DNA of 64,000 nucleotides from Siculibacillus lacustris (GTDB taxonomy: Bacteria; Pseudomonadota; Alphaproteobacteria; Rhizobiales; Ancalomicrobiaceae). Each line of letters opens with the position of its first letter. Within the stretch, counting starts at the first letter, position 1. The DNA lies in the NCBI RefSeq assembly GCF_004328075.1, contig NZ_SJFN01000001.1:99700-163699 (forward strand), written 5' to 3'. The translations under genes were made by a program, and so were the position numbers. Below, piece by piece: positions 9,706-19,394 of the stretch. The notes below the pieces were generated by a model. That model had not been told where the DNA came from. It made no database searches and saw nothing but the letters and a program-made list of their open reading frames with translations.

Positions 9706-11160
9706 ATGGCGGGCGGCGACGATCGAGAACCGGCGGGACCGGGGCGTGGACGGGCGGCGATCGCGGCGATCGCCGCGGCGATGGTCCTGCTCGGCGGGAG
9801 CCCGGCCGCGGCGGCGACGCTCGACGGCGCGACGCTCGGCGGGATCTGGGCGGTGCCCTTCGCCGGCCTGCTGGTGACCATCGCCCTGGCGCCGCTGATC
9901 GCGCCGCATCTGTGGCATCGCGCCGCCGGACCGATCGCCGCCGGCTGGGCCGCGGCCTTCGTCGTCCCCTTCGCCGTACTGGCCGGGCCGGGGGCGGCCT
10001 TCCATGAAGTGGTGCATGTCCTGCTCGCCGAATATCTGCCCTTCGTGGTGGTGCTCGGGGCGCTGTTCACGATCTCCGGCGGCCTGCTGGTGGAAGGCGA
10101 TCTGCACGGCGATCCGCGACTCAACACCGCGCTGCTGGCGCTGGGCACGGTACTGGCCTCGGTGATCGGCACCACCGGCGCCTCGATGGTGCTGATCCGG
10201 CCGCTGCTGCGCGCCAATGCCGGCCGCCGCCATCCGGTCCACGTCGTGGTGTTCTTCATCTTCCTGGTGTCGAACATCGGCGGCGCCCTGACCCCGCTCG
10301 GCGATCCGCCGCTGTTCCTCGGCTATCTCCTCGGGGTCGACTTCTTCTGGACCGCCCGCCACCTGTTCGCCGAGACGGCGGTCGCCGCGGGGGCGCTGCT
10401 GGCGCTGTTCTTCGTGGTCGACACGGTGCTCTACCGGCGCGATGCCGACTACCGGCCGGCGGCGGTGCCGCCGGAAGGGCCGGTCGCGCTGCGGGGGCGG
10501 GTCAATCTGGGGCTGCTCGTGGTGGTGATCGCCGCGGTGCTGATGTCGGGGTCGTGGAAGCCGGGAATCGTCGTGCCGATCGCCGGCACCGACATCGAAT
10601 TGCAGAATCTGTTGCGCGATCTGGTGCTGGTCGCCGCCGCGGCGGCGTCGCTGGCGCTCACGCCGGCGGGCTTGCGAGCCCGCAACGGCTTCACCTGGGC
10701 GCCGATCCGCGAGGTCGCCGAACTGTTCGCGGCGATCTTCGTCACCATCGTGCCGGTGATCGCCATGCTCAAGGCCGCCGAGCACGGCGCCTTCGCGCCC
10801 CTGGTGGCGCTGGTGGCGCGGCCCGGCGGCAGCCCCGACGTCGCCATGTACTTCTGGGCGACCGGGCTCCTGTCGTCGTTCCTCGACAATGCCCCGACCT
10901 ATCTGGTGTTCTTCAACCTGGCCGGCGGCGACGCGGCGCGGCTGATGGGCGAAGGCGCGGCGGTCTTGGTGGCGATCTCCTGCGGGGCGGTGTTCATGGG
11001 CGCCAATTCCTACATCGGCAACGCCCCGAACTTCATGGTCAAGGCGATCGCCGAGGATGCCGGCGTGCCGATGCCGAGCTTCTTCGGCTATCTGGTGTGG
11101 TCCTTCGGCATCCTGACGCCGCTGTTCGTGGTGATCACCGTCCTGTTCCTCCGCGTCTGA
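9706..11160 (+). CDS. NhaD/CitM-like sodium:proton antiporter family membrane protein
   Basis: A 484-residue polytopic inner-membrane protein of the ion transporter superfamily that holds NhaD-type Na+/H+ antiporters. Hydrophobic helices run through the whole length. The motifs SNIGGALTPLGDPP and FLDNAPTYLVFFN are the paired half-site signatures of this fold, likely at the ion path, and GAVFMGANSYIGNAPNFM is the third typical segment. The first 37 residues look like a signal-type leader. GAGGAGACGCGG precedes the ATG. mmcB starts ten bases downstream. Confidence 0.85.
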   Translation: MAGGDDREPAGPGRGRAAIAAIAAAMVLLGGSPAAAATLDGATLGGIWAVPFAGLLVTIALAPLIAPHLWHRAAGPIAAGWAAAFVVPFAVLAGPGAAFHEVVHVLLAEYLPFVVVLGALFTISGGLLVEGDLHGDPRLNTALLALGTVLASVIGTTGASMVLIRPLLRANAGRRHPVHVVVFFIFLVSNIGGALTPLGDPPLFLGYLLGVDFFWTARHLFAETAVAAGALLALFFVVDTVLYRRDADYRPAAVPPEGPVALRGRVNLGLLVVVIAAVLMSGSWKPGIVVPIAGTDIELQNLLRDLVLVAAAAASLALTPAGLRARNGFTWAPIREVAELFAAIFVTIVPVIAMLKAAEHGAFAPLVALVARPGGSPDVAMYFWATGLLSSFLDNAPTYLVFFNLAGGDAARLMGEGAAVLVAISCGAVFMGANSYIGNAPNFMVKAIAEDAGVPMPSFFGYLVWSFGILTPLFVVITVLFLRV

Positions 11161-11170
11161 GGGGCTCGCC

Positions 11171-11695
11171 ATGTCCGCCGACGAGACCTTCCCGCAGGCC
11201 GCCGAACTCGATCCGGAGACCGCGACCTCGCTGACCGCGCCGCCGCCGACCCGGCCGGAGGAGACGCGGGCGGTGGCCCGCGGGGTCAAGCGCCATCTGG
11301 TCCAGCTCGGTTTCGCGGTGGTCGAGGAACTGCCGCTCGCCTCGGGGCGGCGCGCCGACGTGGTCGGGCTGGCGGCCAACGGCGAGATCTGGATCGTCGA
11401 GGTGAAGTCGTCGGTGGAGGACTTCCGGGTCGATCACAAGTGGCCGTTCTACCGCACCCATTGCGACCGGCTGCTGTTCGCCACCAGCCCGCGGGTGCCG
11501 CTCGACATCTTTCCGGAGGACTGCGGTCTGATCCTCGCCGACGCTCACGGCGGCGAGGTGATCCGCCCGGCGCCCGAGCATCGCCTGTCGGCGCCGACGC
11601 GGCGGGCGATGACCCTACGCTTCGCCCGCGCCGCGGCGCTCCGGCTCTACGGATTCACCGATCCGCGCAGCGGCGGCAACGTCGAGATCGGGTGA
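11171..11695 (+). CDS. mmcB: MmcB family DNA repair protein
   Basis: A 174-residue protein of the MmcB (DUF1052) family, found mainly in alphaproteobacteria and linked in Caulobacter to the DNA damage response. It has a PD-(D/E)XK nuclease-like core: Asp63 (RRADVVGL) and the Glu77-x-Lys79 pair (IVEVKSS), consistent with a metal-dependent nuclease. The first 30 residues are acidic and probably disordered. No LexA-like site was identified upstream; the gene sits ten bases behind the antiporter gene and is likely cotranscribed. Confidence 0.88.
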   Translation: MSADETFPQAAELDPETATSLTAPPPTRPEETRAVARGVKRHLVQLGFAVVEELPLASGRRADVVGLAANGEIWIVEVKSSVEDFRVDHKWPFYRTHCDRLLFATSPRVPLDIFPEDCGLILADAHGGEVIRPAPEHRLSAPTRRAMTLRFARAAALRLYGFTDPRSGGNVEIG

Positions 11696-11701
11696 GTCGG
11701 C

Positions 11702-12259
11702 TCAGCGCGGGGCGCGCTTGGCGAGAATCCGCTGCAGGGTGCGGCGGTGCATGTTGAGCCGGCGGGCGGTCTCGGAGACGTTGCGTTCGCACAGCTCATA
11801 GACCCGCTGGATGTGCTCCCAGCGCACCCGGTCGGCCGACATCGGGTTTTCCGGCGGGGCGGCGCGGTCGTCGTCGGAGCGCAGCAGGGCGCGCATCACC
11901 TCGTCGGCGTCGGCGGGCTTCGACAGATAGTCGACGGCGCCGAGCTTCACCGCGGTCACCGCGGTGGCGATGTTGCCGTAGCCGGTGAGGATCACGGTGC
12001 GGGCGTCGGGGCGCTTGGCGCGCAGGTGCTCGACCACGTCGAGGCCGTTGCCGTCGCCGAGCCGCATGTCGACCACCGCATAGGCCGGCGGCCGGCCGTC
12101 GACCCGGGCCAGGCCCTCGGCGATCGACCCGGCGGTCTCGACCTCGAAGCCGCGCAGCTCCATCGCCCGCGCCAGACGCTGCAGGAACGCCTTGTCGTCC
12201 TCGACGATCAGGAGTGTGCGATCCGTATCGGCGGTATCGAAGACCGGCGATTCCGTCAT
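11702..12259 (-). CDS. regA: RegA/ActR/PrrA-type redox response regulator
   Basis: A 185-residue two-component regulator: receiver domain (acidic pair Asp21-Asp22, phospho-acceptor Asp64 in VVDMRLGDGNG, Lys114) joined by a short linker to a Fis-type helix-turn-helix (residues 160-179, NVSETARRLNMHRRTLQRIL). The family controls the switch between aerobic and low-oxygen energy metabolism. The gene is convergent with mmcB, with the ends only six bases apart. An alternative ATG lies at 12280; the one at 12259 gives the usual family length. Its kinase regB lies 127 bases upstream on the same strand. Confidence 0.92.
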   Translation of the reverse strand: MTESPVFDTADTDRTLLIVEDDKAFLQRLARAMELRGFEVETAGSIAEGLARVDGRPPAYAVVDMRLGDGNGLDVVEHLRAKRPDARTVILTGYGNIATAVTAVKLGAVDYLSKPADADEVMRALLRSDDDRAAPPENPMSADRVRWEHIQRVYELCERNVSETARRLNMHRRTLQRILAKRAPR

Positions 12260-12386
12260 GATCGTGACTCGTCCATCCATGGGGGCCAGCTCCGTATCGG
12301 ACCTCCGACCGCGCGCCAGTCGGATAGTAGGTCGAGACGCCTTGCGGAACAATCCCCTAGCAGGGCCGCTCGGCGATGGCGACGGG

Positions 12387-13742
12387 TCATCCGTCGATTG
12401 TGGTGAAATTTGAGGACCCGATCGCCTCCGACGAACTCTCCATGCGGGCGCGCGGCCAGACCACACGGATCACGGCACCGTGATCGGGGTACGAACGGTT
12501 GCGCGCCGACAGTTGCGCGCCCGAGCGCAGCAGGAAGGTCTGGGCGATGAAGTAGCCGAGACCGAGACCGCCGCCGGCCTCGTCGCCACTCGCCGCGTCC
12601 TCGCCGTTCGGGCGGCGGGTGGTGATCCAGGGTTCGCCGAGACGGGCGATCACCGCGGATGCGAAGCCCGGCCCGTCGTCGTCGATGGTGACGACCACGT
12701 CGGCGGCGTCCCAGGTGACGGTGACGCCGACCCGGCCCTGGGCGAAGTCGACGGCGTTCTCGACGATGTTGGCGAGCCCGTAGAGCACCGCCGGATTGCG
12801 CCGGCCGATCGGCTCCGGGCCGTCGCCGGAGCAGGCCACGACGATCTCCGGCCCGAGGTCGCGGAACGGGGTGATCACCTCGTCGACGAGCGCAGAGATC
12901 GACAGGCGCACGTAATAGGCGTCGGCATCGCTGCCCATCGACGAGAGTTTGCGCAGGATCTCGCGGCAGCGGTCGGACTGGGCGCGCAGCAGCGCCACGT
13001 CGTCGGCCAAGGGCGAGCCGGGCGGCAGTTCGCGCTCCATCTCGCGGGTGACCAGGGCGATGGTGCCGAGCGGCGTGCCGAGCTCGTGGGCGGCGGCGGC
13101 GGCGAGACCGTCGAGCGCGGTCAGATGCTGTTCGCGCTGCAGGACCAGTTCGGTGGCGGCGAGCGCATCGGCGAGGCGCCGCGATTCGTCGGCGACGCGG
13201 AAGGCGTAGAGCGCCGAGAAGGACAGGGTCAGCAGGATCGCCAGCCAGATGCCGACGACATAGAGCGGCGGCAGCAGCGGCGCCTCGACCGCGCCCCAGG
13301 GCAGCGGCTGATGCCACACCGCCAGCACGGTCACCAGCACCGCCACGAACACCCCGAGCAGCGCCGTCGAGCGCGGCGGCAGCGAGGCGGAGGAGACCAG
13401 GACGGGCGCGAGCAGCAGGAAGGCGAAGGGATTCTCCAGGCCGCCGGTCAGCCACAGGAGGCCGGCCAGTTCGAGCACGTCCCAGCCGAGCAGCAGCGTC
13501 GCATGGACGCCGTCGAGGCGGTGGATGGTCGAGAAGTTCCAGCGCAGGAGCAGGTTGAGGGCGACCGAGGCGCCGATCAGCGCGAAGCAGCCGACCTGCG
13601 ACAGTGGAAACCCGAGGCCCCAGCGCACGAACACCACGGACGCGGCCTGGCCGAGGATCGCCAGCCAGCGCAGACGCACCAGCGTCTCGAGCCGCAAGGA
13701 CCGCGCCGACGTATCGCCGAAATCGGCCAGAACCCCCAACAT
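12387..13742 (-). CDS. regB: RegB/ActS/PrrB-type redox sensor histidine kinase
   Basis: Membrane histidine kinase of 451 residues with six hydrophobic helices in residues 25-180. The quinone-sensing heptad GGLENPF is at residues 100-106. The H-box AAAHELGTPLGTIAL has the phospho-histidine at 219, and the redox-active cysteine is at 259 (SDRCREIL). The 40-residue spacing of His and Cys equals that in Rhodobacter capsulatus RegB (H225/C265). A full ATPase domain (NIVENAVDFAQ, DDDGPGFA, GGGLGLGYFIAQ) follows. GGGGGAG precedes the ATG. Phosphorylates RegA. Confidence 0.93.
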   Translation of the reverse strand: MLGVLADFGDTSARSLRLETLVRLRWLAILGQAASVVFVRWGLGFPLSQVGCFALIGASVALNLLLRWNFSTIHRLDGVHATLLLGWDVLELAGLLWLTGGLENPFAFLLLAPVLVSSASLPPRSTALLGVFVAVLVTVLAVWHQPLPWGAVEAPLLPPLYVVGIWLAILLTLSFSALYAFRVADESRRLADALAATELVLQREQHLTALDGLAAAAAHELGTPLGTIALVTREMERELPPGSPLADDVALLRAQSDRCREILRKLSSMGSDADAYYVRLSISALVDEVITPFRDLGPEIVVACSGDGPEPIGRRNPAVLYGLANIVENAVDFAQGRVGVTVTWDAADVVVTIDDDGPGFASAVIARLGEPWITTRRPNGEDAASGDEAGGGLGLGYFIAQTFLLRSGAQLSARNRSYPDHGAVIRVVWPRARMESSSEAIGSSNFTTIDG

Positions 13743-13896
13743 GGCGACGTCTCCCCCCGTCTCGCGTGCGGTTCGTCGGGACGGCGGTCCGAGGTCGAGG
13801 CCCCGCCGCCGTCTTCCGCACGGCTCGTCGAGAGCCTATACAACGCAGTCTCGGCGGGGACCATGGCCCGGCCGCATCTTCTCGCCCGAGGACCCG

Positions 13897-14670
13897 ATGA
13901 TCGAAATCGCCGCCCCCGCCATCGCCGTGCGCGACCTCGGCAAGTCCTTCGGGGCGGTGCGGGCGGTCGACGGCCTGACCTTCGAGGTCGGGGCCGGCCG
14001 GGTGCTCGGCCTGCTCGGCGGCAACGGCGCCGGCAAGACCACCACCATCGGCATGTTGATGGGCCTGATCCTGCCCGACTCCGGCACGGTGACGATCCTC
14101 GGGCGCGACATGCCCGGCGAGCGGGCGGCGCTGCTCGAGGCGATGAACTTCGAGAGCCCCTATGTCGACATGCCCCATCGGCTGACGGTGCGCCAGAACC
14201 TGACGGTGTTCGGCCGTCTCTACCGGGTGCCGGCGCTCACCGAGCGAATCGCCCGGCTCGCCGCCGACTTCGAGCTCGGGGCCTTCCTCGACCGCAAGGC
14301 GGGGCAATTGTCGGCCGGGCAGAAGACCCGGGTGGCGCTGGCCAAGGCCCTGCTCAACCAGCCCAAGGTGCTGCTCCTCGACGAACCGACCGCCTCGCTC
14401 GATCCCGACACCGCCGACTGGGTGCGGACCCGGCTCGAAGACTTCCGCGCCACCACCGGCGCCACCATCCTGCTCGCCTCGCACAACATGCCCGAGGTCG
14501 AGCGGCTGTGCGACGACGTGGTGATCCTCGCTGGCGGCCGCATCGAGGACCACGGCGCCCCCGACGACCTGATCCGCCGCTACGGCCGCGACACGCTCGA
14601 GGAGGTGTTCCTCGACGTTGCCCGCCGCCGCCGCGCCCTCGCCGCCGCCGATGCGGAGACCCTGCCGTGA
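13897..14670 (+). CDS. ABC-2 type exporter ATP-binding protein
   Basis: A 257-residue ATPase subunit with Walker A GGNGAGKTTT, an unusual but tolerated signature LSAGQKTRVALAKA, Walker B VLLLDEPTASLDP and the switch histidine in LASHN. It belongs to the DrrA/NodI-like exporters. The permease gene overlaps its stop codon (GTGA), indicating coupled translation. The cargo is not evident; relatives export drugs, polysaccharide precursors or heme-related compounds. It is divergent from regB, 154 bases away. Confidence 0.85.
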   Translation: MIEIAAPAIAVRDLGKSFGAVRAVDGLTFEVGAGRVLGLLGGNGAGKTTTIGMLMGLILPDSGTVTILGRDMPGERAALLEAMNFESPYVDMPHRLTVRQNLTVFGRLYRVPALTERIARLAADFELGAFLDRKAGQLSAGQKTRVALAKALLNQPKVLLLDEPTASLDPDTADWVRTRLEDFRATTGATILLASHNMPEVERLCDDVVILAGGRIEDHGAPDDLIRRYGRDTLEEVFLDVARRRRALAAADAETLP

Positions 14671-15506
14671 CCAACGCGCCCGAACCGATCCGCGGCGCCC
14701 GCGCCGCCACCGCCTTCTCGCCGACCCGCGTCGGGGCGATGGTGCTGCGCTACTGGTATCTCCTGTCCAATTCCTGGCCGCGGGCGATCGAGCTGGTCTA
14801 TTGGCCGACGGTGCAGATGCTGACCTGGGGCTTCGTCCAGCTCTACGTGGCGCAGAACTCCAGCTTCTTCGCCAATGCCGCCGGGCTGTTCGTCGGCGGG
14901 CTGCTGCTGTGGGACGTGCTCCTGCGCTCGCAACAGGGCTTCGCCTTCGCGTTTCTCGAGGAGCTATGGTCGCGCAATCTCGGCAATCTGCTGATGAGCC
15001 CGCTGCGGCCGTCGGAATTCATCGTCGCGCTGATGGCGATCAGTATGATCCGGCTGGCGATCGGGGTGATCCCGGTGACGCTGCTGGCGATCCCGATGTT
15101 CGGTTACAACATCTGGGGCCTCGGTCTGCCGCTGATCGCCTTCTTCGTCAATCTGGTGATGACCGGCTGGGCGATCGGCCTCGTCATCATCGGCATCCTG
15201 CTGCGCCAGGGCATGGGCGCGGAGGCGCTGGCCTGGTCGCTGATGTTCCTGATGATGCCGATCACCTGCGTCTACTATCCCGTCGCGACCTTGCCGGCGA
15301 TCCTCCAGCCGCTCGCCTGGGCGCTGCCGCCGACCCATGTCTTCGAAGGCATGCGGGCGATCGTCATCGACCACAGCTTCCGCCTCGACCTGATGGCCGG
15401 CGCCTTCGCGATGAACGTGCTGTGGATGATCGGCGCGGTGGTGGCCTTCTACAAGCTGCTCGCCGGTGCCCGCCGCGCCGGTTCGCTGTTGCAGCAAGGC
15501 GAATGA
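14667..15506 (+). CDS. ABC-2 type exporter permease
   Basis: A 279-residue membrane protein with about six hydrophobic helices and the ABC-2 family pattern, including MMPITCVYYPVATLP and a final helix ending in a basic tail. It begins with GTG at 14667, overlapping the ATPase stop; no better start with a ribosome-binding site is seen. It would pair as a homodimer with the preceding ATPase. Confidence 0.82.
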   Translation: MTNAPEPIRGARAATAFSPTRVGAMVLRYWYLLSNSWPRAIELVYWPTVQMLTWGFVQLYVAQNSSFFANAAGLFVGGLLLWDVLLRSQQGFAFAFLEELWSRNLGNLLMSPLRPSEFIVALMAISMIRLAIGVIPVTLLAIPMFGYNIWGLGLPLIAFFVNLVMTGWAIGLVIIGILLRQGMGAEALAWSLMFLMMPITCVYYPVATLPAILQPLAWALPPTHVFEGMRAIVIDHSFRLDLMAGAFAMNVLWMIGAVVAFYKLLAGARRAGSLLQQGE

Positions 15507-15654
15507 GCGGACCTGCCGCAGCGCACCCCGACCCCCGGCCTAAGACCAATTGTCGACGCAACCGCCTTGGACTTGGCGGCGTTTCAAGAGAATAATCGAT
15601 TTAATCGGCCGCATCCGACGCACCCTTGCGAGCCGGCGACGGGACAGAAGCGCC

Positions 15655-16902
15655 ATGTTCTACCAGATGTACGAATGGAATCATGCTGCACTGCGGCCCC
15701 TGCGGGCCTTCGCCGACCTCGGGCGGGCGGGCTTGCGCAATCCCCTCAACCACTTCGGCCAGACTGCGCTCGGTCGCTCGATGGCGGCGAGCTTCGAGGT
15801 GTTCGAACGCACCACCCGGCGCTACGGCAAGCCGGACTTCGATCTGCCGACCACCGTGGTCGACGGCGAATCGGTGGCGGTCACCGCAGAAGTGGTGTGG
15901 GAGAAGCCGTTCTGCCGGATGCTGCATTTCGCCCGCGCCCTGCCGGAGGGCCGGCCCGCCGATCCGCGGGTGCTGCTGGTGGCGCCGATGTCGGGCCACT
16001 ATGCGACGCTGTTGCGAGGCACGGTCGAGGCGATGCTGCCGGCCCACGAGGTCTACATCACCGACTGGATCGACGCCCGCATGGTGCCGCTGACCTCGGG
16101 CGGCTTCGATCTCGACGACTACGTCGACTACATCGCCGAGATGCTGCGCCACCTCGGGCCGGGCGCCAACATCGTCGCGGTGTGCCAGCCGTCGGTGCCG
16201 GTGCTGGCGGCGGTGTCCCTGATGGAGGAGGACGGCGATCCCTGTTCGCCGGCGACCATGACGCTGATGGGCGGGCCGATCGACACCCGGATCTCGCCGA
16301 CCGCGGTCAACAAGGTGGCCCACGGCAAGGGCATCGGCTGGTTCGAGCGCAACGTCATCATGAAGGTGCCGTTCCCGCATCCGGGCTTCCTGCGCGACGT
16401 CTATCCGGGCTTCCTGCAGCTCGGCGGCTTCATGTCGATGAACCTCGACCGCCACGTCACCGCCCACAAGGACTTCTACCAGCACCTGATCGAGGGCGAC
16501 GGCGATTCCGCCGAGAAGCACCGCGACTTCTACGACGAGTATCTGGCGGTGATGGACCTGACCAAGGAGTTCTATCTCCAGACCATCGAGACGGTGTTCC
16601 TCGATCACAAACTGCCGGAAGGCACCATGACCCATCGCGGGCGGCCGGTGCGGCCGGCGGCGATCCGCAACTGCGCGCTGCTGACGGTGGAAGGCGAGCT
16701 CGACGACATCACCGGCATGGGCCAGACCCAGGCCGCGCACACGCTGTGCCGCAACCTCGCGCCGGAGAAGCAGATGGACTGGGTCCAGCCCGGCGTCGGG
16801 CACTACGGCGTGTTCAACGGCTCGAAGTTCCGCCGGGACATCCAGCCGCGGCTCGCCGCCTTCATCCGCACCCACGCCCGCGGTGCGGTCGGGACGGCGT
16901 GA
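15655..16902 (+). CDS. phaZ: Intracellular polyhydroxyalkanoate depolymerase
   Basis: Mobilises stored poly-3-hydroxybutyrate. The 415-residue protein starts with the family hallmark MFYQMYEWNHAALRP. The nucleophile is a cysteine, Cys177 in VAVCQPSVP, replacing the serine of ordinary lipase boxes as in Ralstonia PhaZa1. The acid and base are probably in EGELDDITG and VGHYGVF. An in-frame ATG 105 bases upstream would add a basic leader not typical of the family, so 15655 is preferred. It has no signal peptide, consistent with action on cytoplasmic granules. Confidence 0.95.
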   Translation: MFYQMYEWNHAALRPLRAFADLGRAGLRNPLNHFGQTALGRSMAASFEVFERTTRRYGKPDFDLPTTVVDGESVAVTAEVVWEKPFCRMLHFARALPEGRPADPRVLLVAPMSGHYATLLRGTVEAMLPAHEVYITDWIDARMVPLTSGGFDLDDYVDYIAEMLRHLGPGANIVAVCQPSVPVLAAVSLMEEDGDPCSPATMTLMGGPIDTRISPTAVNKVAHGKGIGWFERNVIMKVPFPHPGFLRDVYPGFLQLGGFMSMNLDRHVTAHKDFYQHLIEGDGDSAEKHRDFYDEYLAVMDLTKEFYLQTIETVFLDHKLPEGTMTHRGRPVRPAAIRNCALLTVEGELDDITGMGQTQAAHTLCRNLAPEKQMDWVQPGVGHYGVFNGSKFRRDIQPRLAAFIRTHARGAVGTA

Positions 16903-17034
16903 GGCTCCCCGCGATCGACCCTTGAAAGGGGGGGCAGGCGGGGCCATCTCGACGGAGGTCGGGACCGCCGACGCGCCCGGGAGGCACGCTCCCGAGCCGC
17001 GGCCGGCCCCCCTGCCCTGCGAGGAGGGTTCTCC

Positions 17035-17457
17035 ATGCGTTGCTCCGCCGTGGTCCGCCCCGGATTCCACCCGCTGTCCATCGCCCTGATGGTCGGCGGC
17101 TTCATGATCGCCTGGCCGATCGGCCTGGCGATGCTCGGCTACATGCTGTGGGGGGACCGGCTCGCCGGCTTCGCCGACGGCCTGCGTCAGGGCTTCACCG
17201 GCGCCGCCGCCCGCCACGGCTTCACGCCCGGCGCCGGCTTCGGCTACAGCGCCACCGGCAATGCCGCGTTCGACGCCTATCGGGCGAGCGAACTCGAGCG
17301 GCTCGAAGCCGAACGTCGCCGTCTCGACGAGGAACGGCGCGAGTTCGAAGCCTACATGACCCATCTGCGCCGCGCCCGCGACCAGGAAGAGTTCGACCGC
17401 TTCAAGGCCGAACGCACCGCCTGGAAGCAGCGCTCCGGCGATCCGACCAAGCCTTGA
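17035..17457 (+). CDS. DUF2852 family small membrane protein
   Basis: A 140-residue protein with one long hydrophobic stretch (about residues 14-40, split by WPIG, possibly a hairpin) and a strongly charged coiled-coil-like C-terminal half rich in Glu and Arg (residues 85-130). It matches DUF2852, an uncharacterised alphaproteobacterial family. GAGGAGGG lies just before the ATG. The next gene begins eight bases after its stop. Confidence 0.8.
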   Translation: MRCSAVVRPGFHPLSIALMVGGFMIAWPIGLAMLGYMLWGDRLAGFADGLRQGFTGAAARHGFTPGAGFGYSATGNAAFDAYRASELERLEAERRRLDEERREFEAYMTHLRRARDQEEFDRFKAERTAWKQRSGDPTKP

Positions 17458-17464
17458 GGCGCGG

Positions 17465-18268
17465 GTGTTCGGCTTCCCGCGTCCCCGGCACCGGCCGTCG
17501 CCCCCCGACCGGGTGACCCTGGCGATCGAAGGTCGCGAGGTGACGGTCGCGGTCAAGGTGTCGGCGCGGGCGGTGCGCTTCACCCTGCGCCTCTCGACCG
17601 GCACCGGCGAACCGGTGCTGACCCTCCCGGCGAGGGCGTCGTTCGGCGACGCCCTCGCCTTTCTCGACCGCCATCGCGGTTGGCTCGGCGAACGGCTGGC
17701 GCGACGCCCGCGCAGCGTCGCCTTCCGCCCCGGCGCGGTCCTGCCGTTGCGCGGCCGCCCCCATCGCGTAGTCCATCGCCCAGAGCGGCGCGGCACGGTG
17801 TGGGTCGAAGAGGCCGGCGACGAAGCTCTGCTGGTGGTCGCCGGCGGCATCGACCATCTGCCCCGGCGGATCCGCGACCATCTGATCCGCGCGGCGCGCG
17901 GCGATCTGGCGGCGGCGGTGGCGCGCCACGCCGAACGGTTGGGCGTCAAGATCGGGCGCATCCGCATCAAGGACACCCGCTCGCGCTGGGGCTCGTGCAC
18001 CGCGGCGGGCGATCTCTCCTTCTCCTGGCGGGTGATCCTGGCGCCGCCCGAGGTGCTCGACTATCTCGCCGCCCACGAGGTGGCGCACCTGCGCGAGATG
18101 AACCATTCGGTGCGCTTCTGGCGGCTGGTGCGGGCGACCTGCCCGACCATGGACCAGGGCCGGCGCTGGCTGAAGGTCCACGGCGCGGCGCTGCACGGCT
18201 ACGGCGGTGCCGAAGAGGGCGCGGGACACGACGCTTCCGCCTTTGCCGGAGAGCCGTTCGCCTGCTAA
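17465..18268 (+). CDS. YgjP/SprT-like zinc metallopeptidase (DUF45, M48 clan)
   Basis: A 267-residue protein of the YgjP-type DUF45 family. The zinc site is HEVAH (residues 204-208) with a third His at 214 (EMNHSVRFW). Upstream is the conserved DTRSRWGSC (171-178), found throughout the family. No signal peptide or membrane helix is seen, so it is probably cytosolic. The start is GTG at 17465. It is commonly found near histidine genes in Hyphomicrobiales; the substrate is unknown. Confidence 0.85.
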   Translation: MFGFPRPRHRPSPPDRVTLAIEGREVTVAVKVSARAVRFTLRLSTGTGEPVLTLPARASFGDALAFLDRHRGWLGERLARRPRSVAFRPGAVLPLRGRPHRVVHRPERRGTVWVEEAGDEALLVVAGGIDHLPRRIRDHLIRAARGDLAAAVARHAERLGVKIGRIRIKDTRSRWGSCTAAGDLSFSWRVILAPPEVLDYLAAHEVAHLREMNHSVRFWRLVRATCPTMDQGRRWLKVHGAALHGYGGAEEGAGHDASAFAGEPFAC

Positions 18269-18301
18269 AAGCGGCTCCGTCCGAACCGGAAAGGGCCCCC
18301 G

Positions 18302-18895
18302 ATGCGCAGCGCCACCGTCAGCCGCACCACCAAGGAGACGGCGATCACGGTCACCGTCGACCTCGACGGGACCGGGACCTACGACGTCGCCACCGGCATC
18401 GGCTTCTTCGACCACATGCTCGAGCAGCTGTCGCGGCATTCGATGATCGACCTGACGGTGCGGGCGACCGGCGATCTCCACATCGACCAGCACCACACCG
18501 TCGAGGACGTCGGCATCGCGCTCGGCCAGGCCGTCAAGCGGGCGCTCGGCGAGATGAAGGGCATCACCCGTTACGCCGACGTCCATCTGCCGATGGACGA
18601 GACGCTGACGCGCTGCGCCATCGACGTCTCCGGCCGGCCGTTCCTGGTGTTCGAGATCCCCTTCTCCAAGGCCAAGATCGGCGAGTTCGACACCGAACTG
18701 TTCGAAGAGTGGTTCCGCGCCTTCGCCTTCAACGCCGGGGTGACGCTGCATCTCACCACCCTCTACGGCGTCAACAACCATCACATGATCGAATCCGCCT
18801 TCAAGGCGTTGGCGCGGGCGCTGCGCGCCGCGGTCGCGGTCGATCCGCGCGCCGCCAATGCGGTGCCTTCGACCAAGGGCCGATTGGGGGACTGA
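18302..18895 (+). CDS. hisB: Imidazoleglycerol-phosphate dehydratase
   Basis: Sixth step of histidine synthesis: dehydrates imidazoleglycerol phosphate to imidazole-acetol phosphate. It is 197 residues, the monofunctional length without the phosphatase domain of E. coli HisB. Manganese-binding histidine motifs are present: [27 protein letters not shown] and NNHHMIES. It is the first gene of a hisB-DUF2628-hisH-hisA run, with DUF2628 four bases behind. Confidence 0.97.
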   Translation: MRSATVSRTTKETAITVTVDLDGTGTYDVATGIGFFDHMLEQLSRHSMIDLTVRATGDLHIDQHHTVEDVGIALGQAVKRALGEMKGITRYADVHLPMDETLTRCAIDVSGRPFLVFEIPFSKAKIGEFDTELFEEWFRAFAFNAGVTLHLTTLYGVNNHHMIESAFKALARALRAAVAVDPRAANAVPSTKGRLGD

Positions 18896-18899
18896 GGCG

Positions 18900-19394
18900 A
18901 TGGCGATCTGGACGGTTCACGCCCCCGATGGCGACCTCGCCGCCGCGAACGCCGCCGATCGGCTGGTGTTCGTGCGCGAGGGCTTCTCGTGGTGGGCTCT
19001 CGCCGTGCCCTTCCTGTGGACGTTGCGCCATCGGCTGTGGGCGGTGTTCGTCGGCTGGGCGCTCGTCGCCCTGGCGATCGAAGTCGTCGACCGCTTCGGC
19101 GACCCCACGGTCGCGACGGTGATCGGCGCGGCCTTCGCGCTGTGGTTCGCGGTGTCGGCCAACGATCTGCGGCGCTGGACGCTGGAACGCCGCGGCCTGA
19201 GGCTCGTCGCGCTCGCCCAAGGGGCGAACCGCGACGAGGCGGAGCTGCGGTTCTTCGCCGGGACGGCAGGCGAGACCCACCCATTCCCCTCCGCGACGCC
19301 GCCGGCCGCCGCCGCGCCGTCGGCGCCGAGCGCTCCCCGTCGCGACCTGCCGCCGATCGTCGGCTTCGCCGGCCTGACCCGAGGCACGCCATGA
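18900..19394 (+). CDS. DUF2628 family membrane protein in the his operon
   Basis: A 164-residue protein with two to three hydrophobic helices in its first 90 residues (around [25 protein letters not shown] and [17 protein letters not shown]) and a proline/alanine-rich tail. It corresponds to DUF2628, which sits between hisB and hisH in many rhizobial genomes; no role in histidine synthesis is established. Its stop overlaps the hisH start as ATGA, so translation is coupled. Confidence 0.8.
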   Translation: MAIWTVHAPDGDLAAANAADRLVFVREGFSWWALAVPFLWTLRHRLWAVFVGWALVALAIEVVDRFGDPTVATVIGAAFALWFAVSANDLRRWTLERRGLRLVALAQGANRDEAELRFFAGTAGETHPFPSATPPAAAAPSAPSAPRRDLPPIVGFAGLTRGTP

